The notes under the pieces were generated by a model that worked only from the letters and a program-made list of their open reading frames with translations, searched no databases and had not been told where the DNA came from. Below are positions 43,514 through 53,082 of a stretch of 64,000 bases of DNA, one piece after another. The DNA is from Saprospiraceae bacterium (GTDB lineage Bacteria; Bacteroidota; Bacteroidia; Chitinophagales; Saprospiraceae), in NCBI GenBank assembly GCA_016717655.1, contig JADKFC010000008.1, forward strand, positions 124,001 through 188,000. Direction: 5' to 3'. A program made the translations under genes and the position numbers. Within the stretch, counting starts at the first letter, position 1. Every line of letters starts with the position of its first letter.

Positions 43514-44834
43514 TTAACCTCCAAAATCGTCGAAGGCAATATTTTCTGGCGGAACTCCCAAAGAGTCCAATGTTTTGATTACGGATTGATTCATCATGGG
43601 TGGGCCGCAGAAATAATATTCAATTTCTTCCGGCTCAAGGTGGTTTTTAAGGTATTGTTCGTACAATACAGGCATGATAAAGCCTTTGAAACCATCACCT
43701 GGTGAATCTAAATTCTCTTTTACTTGCCAATTGTCTTCTGCAAGAGGATTATCCAGGGCAACATAGAATTTAAAGTTGGGAAAGTCTCTTTCAATTTGTC
43801 TGAATTCATCGATGTAGAACAACTCTCTTTTGGTTCTACCTCCATACCAGTATGATACCTTGCGGTTGGTATTTTTGAGGGTGTGAAACAAATGGAACAG
43901 GTGGGAACGCAATGGGGCCATACCGGCTCCGCCACCGATGTAAACCATTTCTTTTTGGGTGGGCTTGATGAAAAACTCACCGTAAGGTCCAGAAACCACA
44001 CATTTATCTCCCGGTTTCAAATTGAAAACATAAGAAGAACAAACCCCCGGATTGACATTCATCCAACCATTGGTCTTAGGGTCAAAAGGAGGAGTGGCAA
44101 TCCTGATGTTCAATTTTACAATGTTACCTTCTGCAGGGTGGTTGGCCATGGAATAAGCCCTGAATTGCTCCTCAGGGTTCACCATTTTCAGATCCCAGAG
44201 CTTGTATTTATCCCATTCGCTGACGGAATTTTTCGGGATCATCGTGGTATTTCGGGTGAGCCGTGATGTCCATGTTTTTGAAATCAACAGTAACTTCAGG
44301 TACATCGATCTGGATGTAACCTCCTGATTGGAAATCAAGGGATTCTCCTTCCGGCAATTTTACCACAAATTCTTTGATAAAGGAAGCTACGTTGTAGTTA
44401 GAAACAACCTCACATTCCCATTTTTTGATGCCAAATACTTCTTCAGGAACATGGATTTTCATGTCCTGGCGAACTTTCACCTGACAGGCCAGGCGTTTTC
44501 CTTCGGCAACTTCTTTTCTGTTTAAATGGTTCAACTCGGTTGGGAGCACATCGCCACCTCCTTCATAAACATGGCATTCGCACATAGCACAAGTACCGCC
44601 CCCACCACAGGCAGAGGGAAGAAATATTTTTTCAGAAGAAAGCGTGCTTAGCAGGCTGCTACCTGGCTTAACCAGAATGGGTTTAGACTCATCTCCATTG
44701 ATGATGATCTTAACATCACCCTGTGCAACCAGTTTTTTTTGCGCATAGATCAGACCAAAGGCAAGAATAAGTAGGATGGCAGAAAAGGCAATGATAGCCC
44801 ATAGCACAAACATCAAATCAATCATTAGTATCAT
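43514..44834 (-). CDS. nqrF: Na+-NQR subunit F, NADH dehydrogenase/ferredoxin module (one frameshift)
   Basis: About 440 aa; the NADH-oxidising subunit. N-terminal membrane helix (MFVLWAIIAFSAILLILAF), a 2Fe-2S ferredoxin domain (SACGGGGTCAMCECHV ... RLACQV), the FAD site RAYSMANHP and the NADH site GGGAGMAPLRSH, then YFCGPPMM and the final FDDFGG. The two parts overlap in different frames; a one-base shift between about 44214 and 44235 joins DDPEKFR to SEWDKYKLWDLKM. Last gene of the nqr operon, followed by a terminator. Confidence 0.94.
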
Positions 44835-44848
44835 GTTTGTATTCTCTT

Positions 44849-45460
44849 TTAGTGTTTAGCAAAGTAGGTAGCAGGATTGATACCCATAAGGCTCATGAAG
44901 GCAATGCCTAAAAATGCAGTAAGTATAAATGCCATACCCAAGCCCCTCAACGCAGCAGGTACCTGACTATATCTCATTTTTTCTCTAATGGCTGCCATTA
45001 ATACAATGGCAATGAACCAACCAAATCCAGATCCAATTCCATAAACCACAGACTCAGAAAAGTTGTATTCTCTGGCTACCATAAACAGGGCAGCACCCAG
45101 GATAGCACAGTTAACCGTAATTAGCGGTAGGAAAATCCCCAGGGCATTGTAAAGTGACGGTGAATACTTTTCTACAGCCATTTCAACCAACTGTACTGTT
45201 GCTGCAATACTGGCGATAAAAAGAATGAACCTCAGGAAAGTAAGGTCTGTTTTGAACAAACCATTGGGTCCTAATACCAACTCACTAACTACCCAGTTGA
45301 TTGGAACAGTGATAGCCAAAACAAAGATAACAGCAGCACCTAAGCCGATAGCTGTTTTAACACTTTTGGAAACGGCCAGAAATGAACACATACCGATGAA
45401 GTATGCGAGCACCATGTTTTCAATAAATGCCGACTTAATAAATATGTTAAGCAAATCCAT
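44849..45460 (-). CDS. nqrE: Na+-NQR subunit E
   Basis: About 203 aa, six-helix membrane subunit that with NqrD holds an iron centre at the subunit interface. Marks: FIENMVLAYFIGMCSFLAVSK and TVNCAILGAALFM, each with the conserved Cys. The frame is open to 45550, inside nqrD, but MDLLNIFIKSAFIENM at 45460 is the usual NqrE start. Confidence 0.95.
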   Translation of the reverse strand: MDLLNIFIKSAFIENMVLAYFIGMCSFLAVSKSVKTAIGLGAAVIFVLAITVPINWVVSELVLGPNGLFKTDLTFLRFILFIASIAATVQLVEMAVEKYSPSLYNALGIFLPLITVNCAILGAALFMVAREYNFSESVVYGIGSGFGWFIAIVLMAAIREKMRYSQVPAALRGLGMAFILTAFLGIAFMSLMGINPATYFAKH

Positions 45461-45491
45461 TTTTAACTTTTTTAATTTAAAGTACTTCCTT

Positions 45492-46193
45492 TTAAGAAAT
45501 GTCGATAAGTTTAGCCTCTTTTGAGCGCTGAATCCAAATAATGATTGCAATTAGGAACATGGCCGATGCTGGTAAAACCATCATGCCGTTGGGCTGATAC
45601 CAGCTTAGAAGGGCTGAAGCCTTTGTATTGACTAAAAATTCTGGCCCCGCACCTATGATCTTATATCCCAATAACGCACCTCTTCCAAAAAATTCTCTAA
45701 TGGCTGCAATTGCCACTAAGATCCAGGCATAACCCAGGCCATTTCCAATTCCATCCAGAAACGCAGGCCAGGGCTTATTGCTCATGGCAAAGGCTTCCAA
45801 TCTGCCCATTACGATACAGTTGGTAATGATGAGTCCGATAAATACAGACAATTGTTTCCAGACATCAAAAGAAAATGCTTTCAAAACTTGTTCTACAATG
45901 GTAACCAAGACTGCTATAACGACCAATTGGACGATCATCCTGATTTGTTTTGGAATTCCATTACGTATAAGGGAAATCACCAAATTTGAAAAACCAGTAA
46001 CCAGTGCAACAGATATGCCCATGATTAAGGCAGGTTTTACCATGGTGGTTACTGCCAACGCTGAACAAACACCAAGTATCTGAACGGTAATTGGATTGTC
46101 AATATGAAGCGGATCTTTGATCAGCTTTTGTTCTTTTTTGCCAAACCATGGTTCGGCTTTTACTTCTGTGGGTGCTACTACTACGTCAGCCAT
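45492..46193 (-). CDS. nqrD: Na+-NQR subunit D
   Basis: 233 aa, partner of NqrE with the same fold. Conserved marks: NPITVQILGVCSALAVTT (Cys region), SVFIGLIITNCIVMGRLEAFAM (second Cys region), and DGIGNGLGYAWILV. The first ~25 residues form a soluble extension before the first membrane segment. Fourteen bases after nqrC. Confidence 0.95.
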   Translation of the reverse strand: MADVVVAPTEVKAEPWFGKKEQKLIKDPLHIDNPITVQILGVCSALAVTTMVKPALIMGISVALVTGFSNLVISLIRNGIPKQIRMIVQLVVIAVLVTIVEQVLKAFSFDVWKQLSVFIGLIITNCIVMGRLEAFAMSNKPWPAFLDGIGNGLGYAWILVAIAAIREFFGRGALLGYKIIGAGPEFLVNTKASALLSWYQPNGMMVLPASAMFLIAIIIWIQRSKEAKLIDIS

Positions 46194-46206
46194 TTTCTGA
46201 AGTTTA

Positions 46207-46917
46207 TTATTTTTTCAATGATTGAAAGTAAGGGAGATAAACATTAATACCCTTGGTTAGCATGTTGGATACACCTGTTGATGTAATCGTTGCGCCGGAA
46301 ATAGCATCAACTTCGTGTTCAGGATGCTTTAAGCCCCCTTTAACCACCTTTACTGATACATATTGTCCATCCTGCATGATTTTTTTATCGTGGAAGGATT
46401 TAGGGAAGCTGGCATTGTCTTTTATCTCTGCACCCAAGCCCGGAGTTTCACCGACGTGTCCAAATGATGCTCCTGCAATGGTATTGAAGTCATCTTTGAT
46501 GGCAATGGTACCCCAAATTTTATCCCATAATCCGTTGCCCCTAACTGACATCAGATAGATACTTCCCTTGTCGGTTTTGTAAATAAACAATGGATATTTC
46601 CTTTCCTTCTCCGGTTTTTTTTCTTCAGCTGCCATATCAATGGTTTCAGCGTCAACTCCTTCCACTTTTTTGCCATTGGCATCGATGACCACCTTTTCTA
46701 CCTTATCCGCAAAAAGTTTGTTGACTTCTGCAGGAGTCATAGTGGTAGGATCCATACCTATTTGATCTTTGATAGAATTGAGGATCTCTTTTTTCTTGAA
46801 CACCGCCTCATTTTGTTCGTGCATGGGTTTCAGACCATTCACCACAAAGGCCAAAGATACCGATGATATCAGGGCCATGACCAGGGTGTATACGAGGATG
46901 TATTTGTTACTAAACAC
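46207..46917 (-). CDS. nqrC: Na+-NQR subunit C
   Basis: About 236 aa. One N-terminal helix (ILVYTLVMALISSVSLAFVV) and a periplasmic FMN domain with covalent FMN at the Thr of SGATITS near the C-terminus; GHVGETPGLGAEI is the other family mark. The frame is open to a TTG at 46950, but a GTG at 46915-46917, which overlaps the nqrB stop, gives MFSNKYILVYTLVM and is the likelier start. Confidence 0.93.
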   Translation of the reverse strand: MFSNKYILVYTLVMALISSVSLAFVVNGLKPMHEQNEAVFKKKEILNSIKDQIGMDPTTMTPAEVNKLFADKVEKVVIDANGKKVEGVDAETIDMAAEEKKPEKERKYPLFIYKTDKGSIYLMSVRGNGLWDKIWGTIAIKDDFNTIAGASFGHVGETPGLGAEIKDNASFPKSFHDKKIMQDGQYVSVKVVKGGLKHPEHEVDAISGATITSTGVSNMLTKGINVYLPYFQSLKK

Positions 46918-48163
46918 GGCTAGTTCTTTTTTTAATGTTGGATTGAACAATAAAATAATCGATCAGTGGGGCAAAGGAATTCATAAAAAGAATTGCCAGC
47001 ATCCATCCTTCCGGATAGGCAGGATTCATTACCCGCACTACGAGTCCGACCACTCCGATAAAAAATCCATAAATCCACTTACCCTTATTGGTGCCACTTG
47101 CAGTCACCGGATCGGTAGCCATAAATGCCATGGCAAAAAGGAAAGATCCAAGGATGTAGTGGTAATACCAAGGCACCATCATAAAGTCATTGAAGCCCCA
47201 TGCGTTAAATATTAGACCTGTAACACCTACGCCCAAAACCATACCTGCCATAATGCGCCAGCTGGCTACCCTGGTTAAGATAAGGAATAAGGCACCCAAG
47301 ATGATGAATGGTTTATTGGTTTCACCAATAGAACCGGGTATGGCACCCCATAAGATCTGACCCACAGAGTATTGTTGATTTACGGCTTCCATCCCTCCTT
47401 GGTAAGCAAGAGCTAGGGGAGTTGCACCGCTAAATCCGTCAACGACCACCGTCTTGGCAGCATCAAATTGAGGCCAGCCAAGGGAACCAAAGATAGAGTT
47501 GAAAAAACCGGTATGCCACCATCCATATTCTGCCGCAGAACCTGCAGCTAAAGAATCGTAACCCGAAACCCAACAGGTATCTCCTGAAATTTCAGTAGGA
47601 TAAGCAAAGAATACAAAAACACGAGCCAGTAAGGCGATATTCCAGATATTCATTCCGGTACCGCCAAAAGCTTCTTTTCCTAATATTACGGCAAAAGTCA
47701 CAGAAAGAGCCAGTATCCACATCGGAAGATCCGGTGGCATGATCAAAGGAATCAAGGCACCTGAGACCAAAAAGCCCTCTTCAACGGCATGTCCTTTTTT
47801 TGCTGCAAATAAAAACTCCATGCCCAGACCGACGACGTGGGTAACGATGAACATAGGCAACATTTTGATGAGCCCGTGTGCCAGTTTTAAATGAAAGGCA
47901 TCCAAAAATCCCAAATGCTGACCAGCTGCCACAAAGTGCTGGTGACCTATATTGTAGGATCCAAACAAATAACAAAGCTGTAAGGCTAAGACCACGTAAA
48001 CCATCAGTCGCTTGAGATCCATACCATCTCTGATATGTACTCCCCCTTTGGTAACGGTATTGGGCGTAAACGCGAATGTAAAAAAGGCATCGTATGCGGT
48101 ATGCAGCAATGGACTTTTTTTCTTATCCGGTTCTATGCGCTGTAAAAATTGTAATAATCCCAT
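46910..48163 (-). CDS. nqrB: Na+-NQR subunit B
   Basis: 417 aa, main membrane subunit of the Na+ channel. The FMN-bearing Thr is in DGFSGATPLA; other marks are KLAHGLIKMLPMFIV, GKEAFGGTGMNIWN and FMATDPVTASGT. It lies 35 bases after nqrA and overlaps nqrC slightly. Confidence 0.96.
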   Translation of the reverse strand: MGLLQFLQRIEPDKKKSPLLHTAYDAFFTFAFTPNTVTKGGVHIRDGMDLKRLMVYVVLALQLCYLFGSYNIGHQHFVAAGQHLGFLDAFHLKLAHGLIKMLPMFIVTHVVGLGMEFLFAAKKGHAVEEGFLVSGALIPLIMPPDLPMWILALSVTFAVILGKEAFGGTGMNIWNIALLARVFVFFAYPTEISGDTCWVSGYDSLAAGSAAEYGWWHTGFFNSIFGSLGWPQFDAAKTVVVDGFSGATPLALAYQGGMEAVNQQYSVGQILWGAIPGSIGETNKPFIILGALFLILTRVASWRIMAGMVLGVGVTGLIFNAWGFNDFMMVPWYYHYILGSFLFAMAFMATDPVTASGTNKGKWIYGFFIGVVGLVVRVMNPAYPEGWMLAILFMNSFAPLIDYFIVQSNIKKRTSRV

Positions 48164-48198
48164 GGGTTATTAGGTATTATATAGTTCTTTTCTAAATG

Positions 48199-49812
48199 TT
48201 ATGCTTCCGTTCTCATGTAATCAAGTCCTTCTCTCAGCAACTGTTGTAAGGGTTGCTTGGAAGTACACACAAATTCACACAAGGCTACATCTTCTTCTGA
48301 CAATTCGTTGATGCCAAGGCCTTCCATCATTTCTACATCCTTGGTCAGAATGGATTTGAACAAGTGCTGAGGATAGATGTCCATTGGCAGCACCTCTTCG
48401 TATTGACCGGTTACCACAAAGGCTCTTTTCTCGCCGTGGGTATTGGTGTTGACATCAAATTTCATTTTAGGGAAAAGGCCGTTTGGATAGGTTCCTGAAG
48501 CCGAAGGTCTGGGACTAAGTGGCATCAGCCAACCAAACATCTCATAAAAATCGCCTTCTTCAATTACCGTAAGCTGGTCGTCTTTTTCATTCATAAAACC
48601 AGTGACTGAAACTTGTTTTCCTGATAAAACATCACCTGAAATATATCGCAACTTACCATCGGTTACATTGCCTTGTGTCAACTCAGCTACGCTCGCTCCC
48701 GGGAAGGTACTTACGTATTGAGGTTCTTTCACTTCATTACCGGCAATGGCTACAATGGCGCTACGCCTCACTTCACCTGTAGCAAACAATTTGCCAAGGG
48801 CAATGACATCCTGAACCCTCATTGTCCAAACCTTTTCGCCCGACTTGATGGGGGCAATGTGATGGATTTGAACACCTACGTTGCCGGCTGGGTGTTTGCC
48901 TTCAAAGTAGTGTAGGTCTGCATTTTTAGCATTGGTAAAGGCTGTGGAAAGTTGACCGCGGTTGCTGCCATCCAAGCCAAGGTAAACCTTACCCTCAGTG
49001 AGCCTCGCCAATACATCGATGCCATCCTGAAACGCCTGCTCATTGCCAGCAACAATCAAGTTGTTGTCTGGAGCCAGAGGGGCAGTATCAAAGGTAGAAA
49101 TAAAAATATTTTTAGGCTGGCTGCTCAATTGGGGAACCACATCGAAGGGACGTTCATTGATCCACGTCCATGCTCCTGTGTCAACTAAAAAGCTCACCAG
49201 GGCTGCCCTGTCTGCATCTTTGCCCGGAGCATTGAATTTTTTATACTGCTGATCTTTGTCTGCCAGAATAACGATATCTGCAATTGCTCTTTTGTCACCC
49301 CTGTTGATTTCAATCACCTCACCACTTACCGGACTCGTAAATTTGATTTCCGGGTGTTTTTTATCGTGGTACACTTCATCACCTGCTTTGACAGACTGGC
49401 CCACTTCTACCACCACCTTAGGTATGGGCGAAAGACCAATAAAAGTGTACGGCTTCAGCGCTACCCTACTCACTGGCTTGGATACAATCTGACTGCTTTT
49501 TACCTCTCCATTGATCAGAATTTCAAATCCCCGGTTGAGTTTGTGGACCTTTGATGACTTGGTTTCTCCCGTAAATTGGTTCAAAAATTTGGTGAACCAG
49601 CCATCTTCGGAAACCTGAACACCGTGTTTATGGGCTTCCATATCGATTAAATTGGCCGTCAATCCTACCAAAGCACTCAATCCGGCAAGGATGAGAACGC
49701 CGAGAATTGAATACATTGCCCAACTGGGCGTGATGGTACCCTGGCCAAAAACCAAAAACGAGTTGAGCATAAAAGCCATTGCCATTATTGCCCTGTATCT
49801 GTAGCTTTTCAA
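48199..49812 (-). CDS. nqrA: Na+-NQR subunit A with extra N-terminal membrane anchor
   Basis: 537 aa, about 90 longer than usual NqrA (~447). The NqrA part begins near residue 92 (LNRGFEILINGE) and has GLSPIPKVVVEVGQSVKAGD, FTSPVSGEVIEINRGDKRA, LGLDGSNRGQLS, HPAGNVGVQIHHIAP and CEFVCTSKQPLQQ. The extra part has a signal-like hydrophobic segment (9-22) and a clear helix (about 33-53, SILGVLILAGLSALVGLTANL), then a charged linker. If both span the membrane, the NqrA domain stays in the cytoplasm as the complex needs. First gene of nqrABCDEF. Confidence 0.94.
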   Translation of the reverse strand: MKSYRYRAIMAMAFMLNSFLVFGQGTITPSWAMYSILGVLILAGLSALVGLTANLIDMEAHKHGVQVSEDGWFTKFLNQFTGETKSSKVHKLNRGFEILINGEVKSSQIVSKPVSRVALKPYTFIGLSPIPKVVVEVGQSVKAGDEVYHDKKHPEIKFTSPVSGEVIEINRGDKRAIADIVILADKDQQYKKFNAPGKDADRAALVSFLVDTGAWTWINERPFDVVPQLSSQPKNIFISTFDTAPLAPDNNLIVAGNEQAFQDGIDVLARLTEGKVYLGLDGSNRGQLSTAFTNAKNADLHYFEGKHPAGNVGVQIHHIAPIKSGEKVWTMRVQDVIALGKLFATGEVRRSAIVAIAGNEVKEPQYVSTFPGASVAELTQGNVTDGKLRYISGDVLSGKQVSVTGFMNEKDDQLTVIEEGDFYEMFGWLMPLSPRPSASGTYPNGLFPKMKFDVNTNTHGEKRAFVVTGQYEEVLPMDIYPQHLFKSILTKDVEMMEGLGINELSEEDVALCEFVCTSKQPLQQLLREGLDYMRTEA

Positions 49813-49843
49813 GAGGATAATTTTGAAGTTTGCAAAATGTACG

Positions 49844-49851
49844 CAAATATA
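49844..49851 (-). promoter_or_regulatory. Putative -7 box of the nqr operon; 49813-50187 holds no gene
   Basis: TATATTTG on the minus strand, about 32 bases before the nqrA start. The rest of the gap (to 50187) is AT-rich with two small hairpins nearer fabG: CTGCGC/GCGCAG (50119-50135) and GAAGC/GCTTC (50145-50161), possibly ending fabG transcription. I see no gene in it. Confidence 0.4.
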
Positions 49852-50217
49852 ATTAATGAGGTTTTCCTCTGTAACTTAAGTAACATATATCTTGATACAA
49901 GGTTGCTATTTAGATTATGTCTAAACAATTTTTATTTTGGAAATCCCCATAAATTCCACATTATCACAAAGTAATATTTTGTGTAGTCTGGTAGGGCAAA
50001 TTAATATTTCCCTTTTTTTACAAACGCTTAGGCAGCATTTATCGTCTTAACCGTATCATTATGGTTGTTAGTAAATAGTATTACCCATCGCTTACAGCGT
50101 AAATCTAGTAGTAGAAGTCTGCGCAAACAGCGCAGGTTTTACAAGAAGCCCTAAAAGCTTCGGATTTGATTGGATGAGGACTGTCGATCAGACGGTCCCT
50201 TTTCTTTTAAGACAGCT

Positions 50218-50967
50218 TAATTTGATCCGAAGCCGCCACGCACACTCCACCACCTGACCGGTAACATAAGTACTCATATCGCTGCCCAAAAATATACAGG
50301 CATTGGCCACGTCGTCGCCCTTACCCAATCGTTTGAGTGGAATATTGGCTTCATACGCTTTGCGTTGGTCTTCGGTGAGGGCATGGGTCATATCGGTTTC
50401 AATAAAACCGGGGGTGATTACATTGCACCTGATGCCCCGAGAGCCTACTTCTTTGGCAATGGACTTACTGAAACCAATGATGCCCGCTTTTGACGCGGCG
50501 TAGTTGGCTTGTCCGGCGTTGCCAAATACCCCAACCACAGATCCCATGTTGATGATCGATCCCGATTTTTGTTTTAGCATGGATTTAAGCACGTGCTTGG
50601 TAAGATTGAATACCGATTTGAGGTTTACTCTGATCACCTCATCCCATTGCTCTTCATTCATTCTGAGCATCAGGGTATCTTTGGTAATGCCGGCGTTGTT
50701 GATCAGAATGTCAATGGTACCAAAATCTGCCAGTACAGCCTCCGTCAGTTGCTCTGCCTGTTGAAAATCTGCTGCATCTGATTTATAGGCTTTTGCTTTG
50801 ACCCCCATGGCCTCTAAACTGGCAACAATGGCCATCGCTCTTTCCTCGCTGCTCAAGTAGGTGAAGGCAACATTGGCACCCTGAGCGGCATATGCCTTAA
50901 CAATGGCTTCTCCTATGCCTCTTGACCCACCGGTCACCAATGCCGTTTTTCCACTCAACAATTTCAT
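50218..50967 (-). CDS. fabG: 3-oxoacyl-ACP reductase (SDR family; probable frameshift at the C-terminus)
   Basis: NADPH-dependent reductase of fatty-acid elongation, ~249 aa. Marks: TALVTGGSRGIGEAIV (cofactor site), INNAGITKDTLM, NMGSVVGVFGNAGQANYAASKAG (catalytic Ser, Tyr, Lys), VITPGFIETDM, and STYVTGQVVE. The open frame continues to 50188 with an atypical tail (AWRLRIKLS...). Dropping one T near 50240 gives CAGGFGSN and a stop at 50218-50220, the usual FabG end. The chosen start MKLLSGKTALVTGG (50967) is the family norm; 21 further codons are open upstream. Confidence 0.9.
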
Positions 50968-51066
50968 TTTATTCTGTCTTTTATAAGGTATTGCGTGCGA
51001 AAGTAGGAAAAAAGCTATATTTACCCACACTTAATTGTAATATTGTTGACTTCAAACTACTCATAA

Positions 51067-52431
51067 ATGGAATGGACTAGACGCGATATCTTGAAAACAC
51101 TAGGCGGTAGCAGCCTTGGCTTGGGATTGGCAGGACTAAACAAAATAACCCTGGAATACCAACCCGCAACCTTGGGATTTACCCAAATGGCGGCCGGTCG
51201 CAAAATGACGGCCATCACCTGTGGTGCCGGTAACAGGGGCAATGTGTATGGCAACTATGCCGCCAATTTTCCCGATGAATTGGATATTGTAGGTGTTGCA
51301 GAGCCCATTCCGCTCAGGAGACAGCGTTATTCTGAAAAACACAGCATCGCCCCGGAGAATCAATTTGTGACCTGGGAAGATGTATTTAAGCGACCTAAAT
51401 TTGCCGATTTTATCATTGTTACCACACCGGATAATCTGCATTACGGACCTGCAATGGCGGCACTTGCTATGGGTTATCATCTTTTGCTGGAAAAACCCAT
51501 AGCACAGACGTGGAAGGAATGCAATGATATTTTACAACTGCAAAAGAAAAAAAATGCCATCGTAGCAGTTTGCCACGTATTAAGATATGCCCCCTATTAT
51601 AGAAAAGTCAAAGAGGTGCTCGACAGTGGGGTGTTGGGTCAACTCATCAGCATCCAACATTTTGAGCCCATCGAAAGAGAACATATGTCTCATTCGTTTG
51701 TGCGTGGCAACTGGCGGGTAGCAGAAGATACCAATCCCATTATCCTGGCCAAATCATGCCACGATCTGGATATGCTGAGATGGTGGATAGGTAAAAAATG
51801 TACCCACATCAATTCATTTGGCTCTTTGTCGTGGTTTAAGTCTGAAAATGCACCTCCGGGTTCTACCAGTCGGTGTACCGATGGTTGTGCGGTTGAAGGC
51901 TCTTGTCCGTATTCTGCCTTAAAAATATACCACAGAGGCAGGCGCTATACTTATGCCATGGACCTTCCTACTGAAGAGGATAAAAAAGGTGATGCTATTT
52001 TGAATTTGCTCAAAACAGGGCCGTACGGCAGGTGTGTTTACCGATGCGACAACAACGTAGCCGACCACCAGGTAGTTTCCATGCAATTTGACGGAGGCAT
52101 CACTGCCGGGTTCAACATGGAGGCCTTTACCAACTATCATGGCAGAAGGACCCGAATCATGGGTTCGATGGGCTGTATTGTGGGGGATGAAGATGTGCTC
52201 ACCGTAGCTAATTTTGCTACCGACGAAGTGACAGAGTGGTTGACCAAAGAACATTCTACCGGCTCGGGGCATGGAGGTGGTGACTGGGGCTTGATGCGCG
52301 ACTTTTTAAGAGCCGTAGAAAACAATGATGAGCGTTTGCTCACATCCACATTAGAAGCATCGATGGACAGCCATAGAATGGGATTTGCCGCTGAAGAAAG
52401 CAGATTGCAACTGAAAACAATCGCCCTTTAA
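51067..52431 (+). CDS. Gfo/Idh/MocA family oxidoreductase with Tat-like signal
   Basis: 454 aa NAD(P)-dependent sugar-type dehydrogenase fold. A twin-arginine-like leader (TRRDILKTLGG with hydrophobic GLGLAGL) suggests export. Rossmann part: AITCGAGNRGN, VGVAEPIPLRR, IIVTTPDNLHY, and LLLEKPIA with the family's EKP. The catalytic region SCHDLDMLRWW has the typical His. A Cys-rich insert (SRCTDGCAVEGSCPYS and GRCVYRCDNN) follows. The substrate is unknown. Divergent from fabG by about 100 bases; a TATATTTA at about 51,014-51,021 may be its -7 box. Confidence 0.88.
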   Translation: MEWTRRDILKTLGGSSLGLGLAGLNKITLEYQPATLGFTQMAAGRKMTAITCGAGNRGNVYGNYAANFPDELDIVGVAEPIPLRRQRYSEKHSIAPENQFVTWEDVFKRPKFADFIIVTTPDNLHYGPAMAALAMGYHLLLEKPIAQTWKECNDILQLQKKKNAIVAVCHVLRYAPYYRKVKEVLDSGVLGQLISIQHFEPIEREHMSHSFVRGNWRVAEDTNPIILAKSCHDLDMLRWWIGKKCTHINSFGSLSWFKSENAPPGSTSRCTDGCAVEGSCPYSALKIYHRGRRYTYAMDLPTEEDKKGDAILNLLKTGPYGRCVYRCDNNVADHQVVSMQFDGGITAGFNMEAFTNYHGRRTRIMGSMGCIVGDEDVLTVANFATDEVTEWLTKEHSTGSGHGGGDWGLMRDFLRAVENNDERLLTSTLEASMDSHRMGFAAEESRLQLKTIAL

Positions 52432-53082
52432 TTAAGCCTTAGTAAACCTCCGACTTTCAGTATCCAGGATGCCTTTGACGATCAACCATTGCGCAAAGGC
52501 ATAGGTAAGCATTACCAGAACACCACTCATGGGTATGGCTGCCACAAACTTATGGTAGGCCAGACTGAGATCTGATACCATAAACAAAAGAGCACCATAA
52601 AAAAGTAAGGAAGAACTGTTCTGCCGGATCGCTGTAACAACCATGGCACTGATGGCAAGGGTATAAAACAAAACCGGCCATTTCAATGCTCCAAAAGACT
52701 GGTGGTAAAAAACATTGAACAAAAGGGCAACCAATACGACCCCACCCACAAGGCCCCATTTAAGGGCATTCATTTCTTTTTTCTGCTGTGAAAAATAAGA
52801 GGTGTAACAAAGCTGCATGACCAAAAAAGCCCCAAGGCCCAATTGAAAAAACAGAGGGGCGTCAAACATCAGAAAGATATCACCCAATAAGGCAAAGATC
52901 AAGGCTGTCAGGAGGACCGCCTGCTGATGATCGCCTGCATTCATTACGTAATATACCAATAAGGATGAAACGATGAGGGGCTTCGTTAAAAGCCTTAGAC
53001 CCGGGTACACGTGCATGGCCCACAAATCAAGAAAGACCAGGAAAAAAAAGACATAGTCAAACTTACCGGGCCGCCAAGACAT
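52432..53082 (-). CDS. YhhN-family membrane protein (lysoplasmalogenase-like)
   Basis: 216 aa with about eight hydrophobic segments. Family marks: RLLTKPLIVSSLLVYY, FALLGDIFLMF, LGLGAFLVMQLCYTSYF, YGALLFMVSDLSLAYHKF. Known members cleave the vinyl-ether bond of lysoplasmalogens; whether this one does is unknown. Its start codon overlaps the M28 peptidase stop (TAATG), so the two are translationally coupled. It ends exactly where the convergent oxidoreductase ends. Confidence 0.85.
   Translation of the reverse strand: MSWRPGKFDYVFFFLVFLDLWAMHVYPGLRLLTKPLIVSSLLVYYVMNAGDHQQAVLLTALIFALLGDIFLMFDAPLFFQLGLGAFLVMQLCYTSYFSQQKKEMNALKWGLVGGVVLVALLFNVFYHQSFGALKWPVLFYTLAISAMVVTAIRQNSSSLLFYGALLFMVSDLSLAYHKFVAAIPMSGVLVMLTYAFAQWLIVKGILDTESRRFTKA

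Noticed and set aside
49860..50187. A possible tRNA or small RNA between nqrA and fabG
   Set aside because: Only two small hairpins; no cloverleaf, CCA-like acceptor pairing or T-loop sequence found.
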